This document shows positions 13,049 to 14,034 of a DNA stretch of 14,034 bases, one piece after another (position 1 is the first letter of the stretch; every line of letters begins with the position of its first letter). Made by a program: the position numbers and the translations under genes. The DNA lies in contig CADCPE010000091.1 of NCBI GenBank assembly GCA_902803275.1, positions 1 through 14,034 of the forward strand, written 5' to 3'. Origin of the DNA: an uncultured Erysipelotrichaceae bacterium (GTDB lineage: Bacteria > Bacillota_I > Bacilli_A > Erysipelotrichales > Erysipelotrichaceae). The notes beneath the pieces were generated by a model that was not told the origin of the DNA, searched no databases, and saw only the letters and a program-made list of their open reading frames with translations.

Positions 13049-14034
13049 ATGATATTCAGAAAAAGCGATATTCCCGGTGAAGATATCAAGCGTGCCATGT
13101 CCATGGCCGATAAGCGCCGTCAGCTGATCGAAGAAAGTCCGGCCACACCTTTGCAGTACGATTACGGCGTAAACAGACTTGCAAGGTCTTTGCATCCTGG
13201 CATCGTTAAAGCGAGTATCGAAAAAAAGGAAAAGTGCGGAAGCGATTCCTGCAGGATAACGCTGAGTGCTCTTAGCGGCAGATTTCCATACTTCCGTGCC
13301 GGTCAGTTTATAACTTTATCATCCAGGGTAAACGATTCCTTTATTTCCCGGCCTTATTCGATCGCTTCTTCACCAAAAGAAGCGCTGCAAGGCAAGATTG
13401 AGATCATCGTTCAAAGAAAAGGCATCTTCAGTACATACCTGATCGATGAAGCACCGATCGGTACCAGACTGTCTGTAGGGGAACCTTCCGGAGACTTCTA
13501 TCACGACAGTTTAAGAGATCGCAATCACCTTCTGGCTATTGCGGGAGGAAGCGGCATAACTCCGTTCATCTCGATGATGAAAGCCATCAAGGAGGGAAGT
13601 GAAGATTTCAGGATCACGCTGATCTACGGTGCAAGAAACAAAGAGATGCTGCTGTTTGATCAAGAGGAATACAAGGATGAAAGGATCAGGATCATCACTG
13701 TTCTATCAGATGAAGAAGCTGAAGGGTACAGACACGGTCTCATAACTGCCGATATCCTTGAAGAGTATCTTGATGAAGATACCAGTGTCTTCATGTGCGG
13801 TCCTGATGCGATGTACAGCTTTGTGAGAAAACAGCTGGAACAGCTGCACTTTGAATCCAGCAGGATCAGGCAGGAAAGAAATTCCGTTGGCGATCGCACT
13901 GTTGCAAAAGAAGAGGTGTACAGACTCGTTGTACACATACGTGATGAACAATACACGATCAAGGCAAGAAACAGCGAAACGATCATCACCGCCATGGAAA
14001 GGGCAGGCATACCTGCTTTGGTAAGATGCCGCAA
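13049..14034 (+). CDS. Ferredoxin-reductase-like flavoprotein with C-terminal 2Fe-2S domain (partial)
   Basis: The frame stays open from the ATG at 13049 to the right edge (328 codons). The ATG follows the upstream stop codon directly, with AAGGAGG at 13034-13040 inside the previous gene. Residues 45-155 form the FAD-binding barrel, with RPYS (101-104) as the RxYS flavin motif. Residues 160-270 form the NAD(P)-binding half, with GGSGITPF (166-173) and MCGPDAMY (249-256). From about residue 288 a beta-rich segment (YRLVVHIRDEQYTIKARNSE) starts a plant-type ferredoxin domain. Cys327 would be its first cluster cysteine, and the other three lie beyond the edge. It should pass electrons from NAD(P)H through FAD to a 2Fe-2S cluster, plausibly to the CrtI-like partner. 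The first 45 residues are an unusual helical extension. Confidence 0.85.
   Translation, partial: MIFRKSDIPGEDIKRAMSMADKRRQLIEESPATPLQYDYGVNRLARSLHPGIVKASIEKKEKCGSDSCRITLSALSGRFPYFRAGQFITLSSRVNDSFISRPYSIASSPKEALQGKIEIIVQRKGIFSTYLIDEAPIGTRLSVGEPSGDFYHDSLRDRNHLLAIAGGSGITPFISMMKAIKEGSEDFRITLIYGARNKEMLLFDQEEYKDERIRIITVLSDEEAEGYRHGLITADILEEYLDEDTSVFMCGPDAMYSFVRKQLEQLHFESSRIRQERNSVGDRTVAKEEVYRLVVHIRDEQYTIKARNSETIITAMERAGIPALVRCR

Overview
The window looks like a chromosomal stretch of a low-to-moderate GC Gram-positive (Bacillota) anaerobe. The cues are strong AGGAGG-type ribosome binding sites, compact T-tailed hairpin terminators, and protein families that are common in gut and oral Firmicutes. 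Erysipelotrichales or Clostridia are my best guesses, from general resemblance only. All genes lie on the + strand except a partial gene cut by the left edge.

Layout. Positions 1-104 (-) hold the N-terminus of an unknown protein. Then come a YhhN-family membrane protein (273-944), a DUF2130 coiled-coil protein (968-2218) and a 162-residue unknown protein (2232-2720) that is probably co-transcribed with it. From 2721 to about 3165 lies an AT-rich block with no long gene. It carries two very short ORFs behind good Shine-Dalgarno sites, a tight GGGG-loop hairpin, two overlapping inverted repeats with H-type pseudoknot topology, further hairpins and a strong terminator. Directly after it, 3212-3556 encodes a short protein whose N-terminus matches a double-glycine export leader (LTDDENENVTGG). 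The rest is built from about 13 five-residue units of SLTND type, which is the most unusual object in the window. Next is a SAM-dependent methyltransferase gene broken by one in-frame TAA (3741-4421), with a perfect palindromic operator-like site upstream, then a two-domain DUF2314/SseB-like protein (4519-5649).

The intergenic region 5650-6016 has a terminator, an AT-rich stretch and a 20-bp palindrome made of two head-to-head DnaA-box matches. It is followed by a 59-residue small protein gene (6017-6196). A two-gene operon (6321-8599) encodes a family II (DHH) pyrophosphatase and a HAD phosphatase, each with an N-terminal membrane anchor or lipoprotein signal. This suggests phosphate-releasing chemistry outside the cytoplasm, whereas family II pyrophosphatases are normally soluble and cytoplasmic.

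The right end carries a flavin reductase-like/nitroreductase pair (8750-9761) and an unrecognised 215-residue protein (9843-10490). The last unit appears to be an operon of a diacylglycerol-kinase-family lipid kinase (10663-11514), a CrtI/phytoene-desaturase-like flavoprotein (11516-13048) and a ferredoxin-reductase-like protein with the start of a C-terminal 2Fe-2S domain (13049 to the edge). The tight spacing of these three genes suggests joint redox and lipid metabolism. Most transcription units end in recognisable intrinsic terminators, so operon boundaries are fairly well defined.
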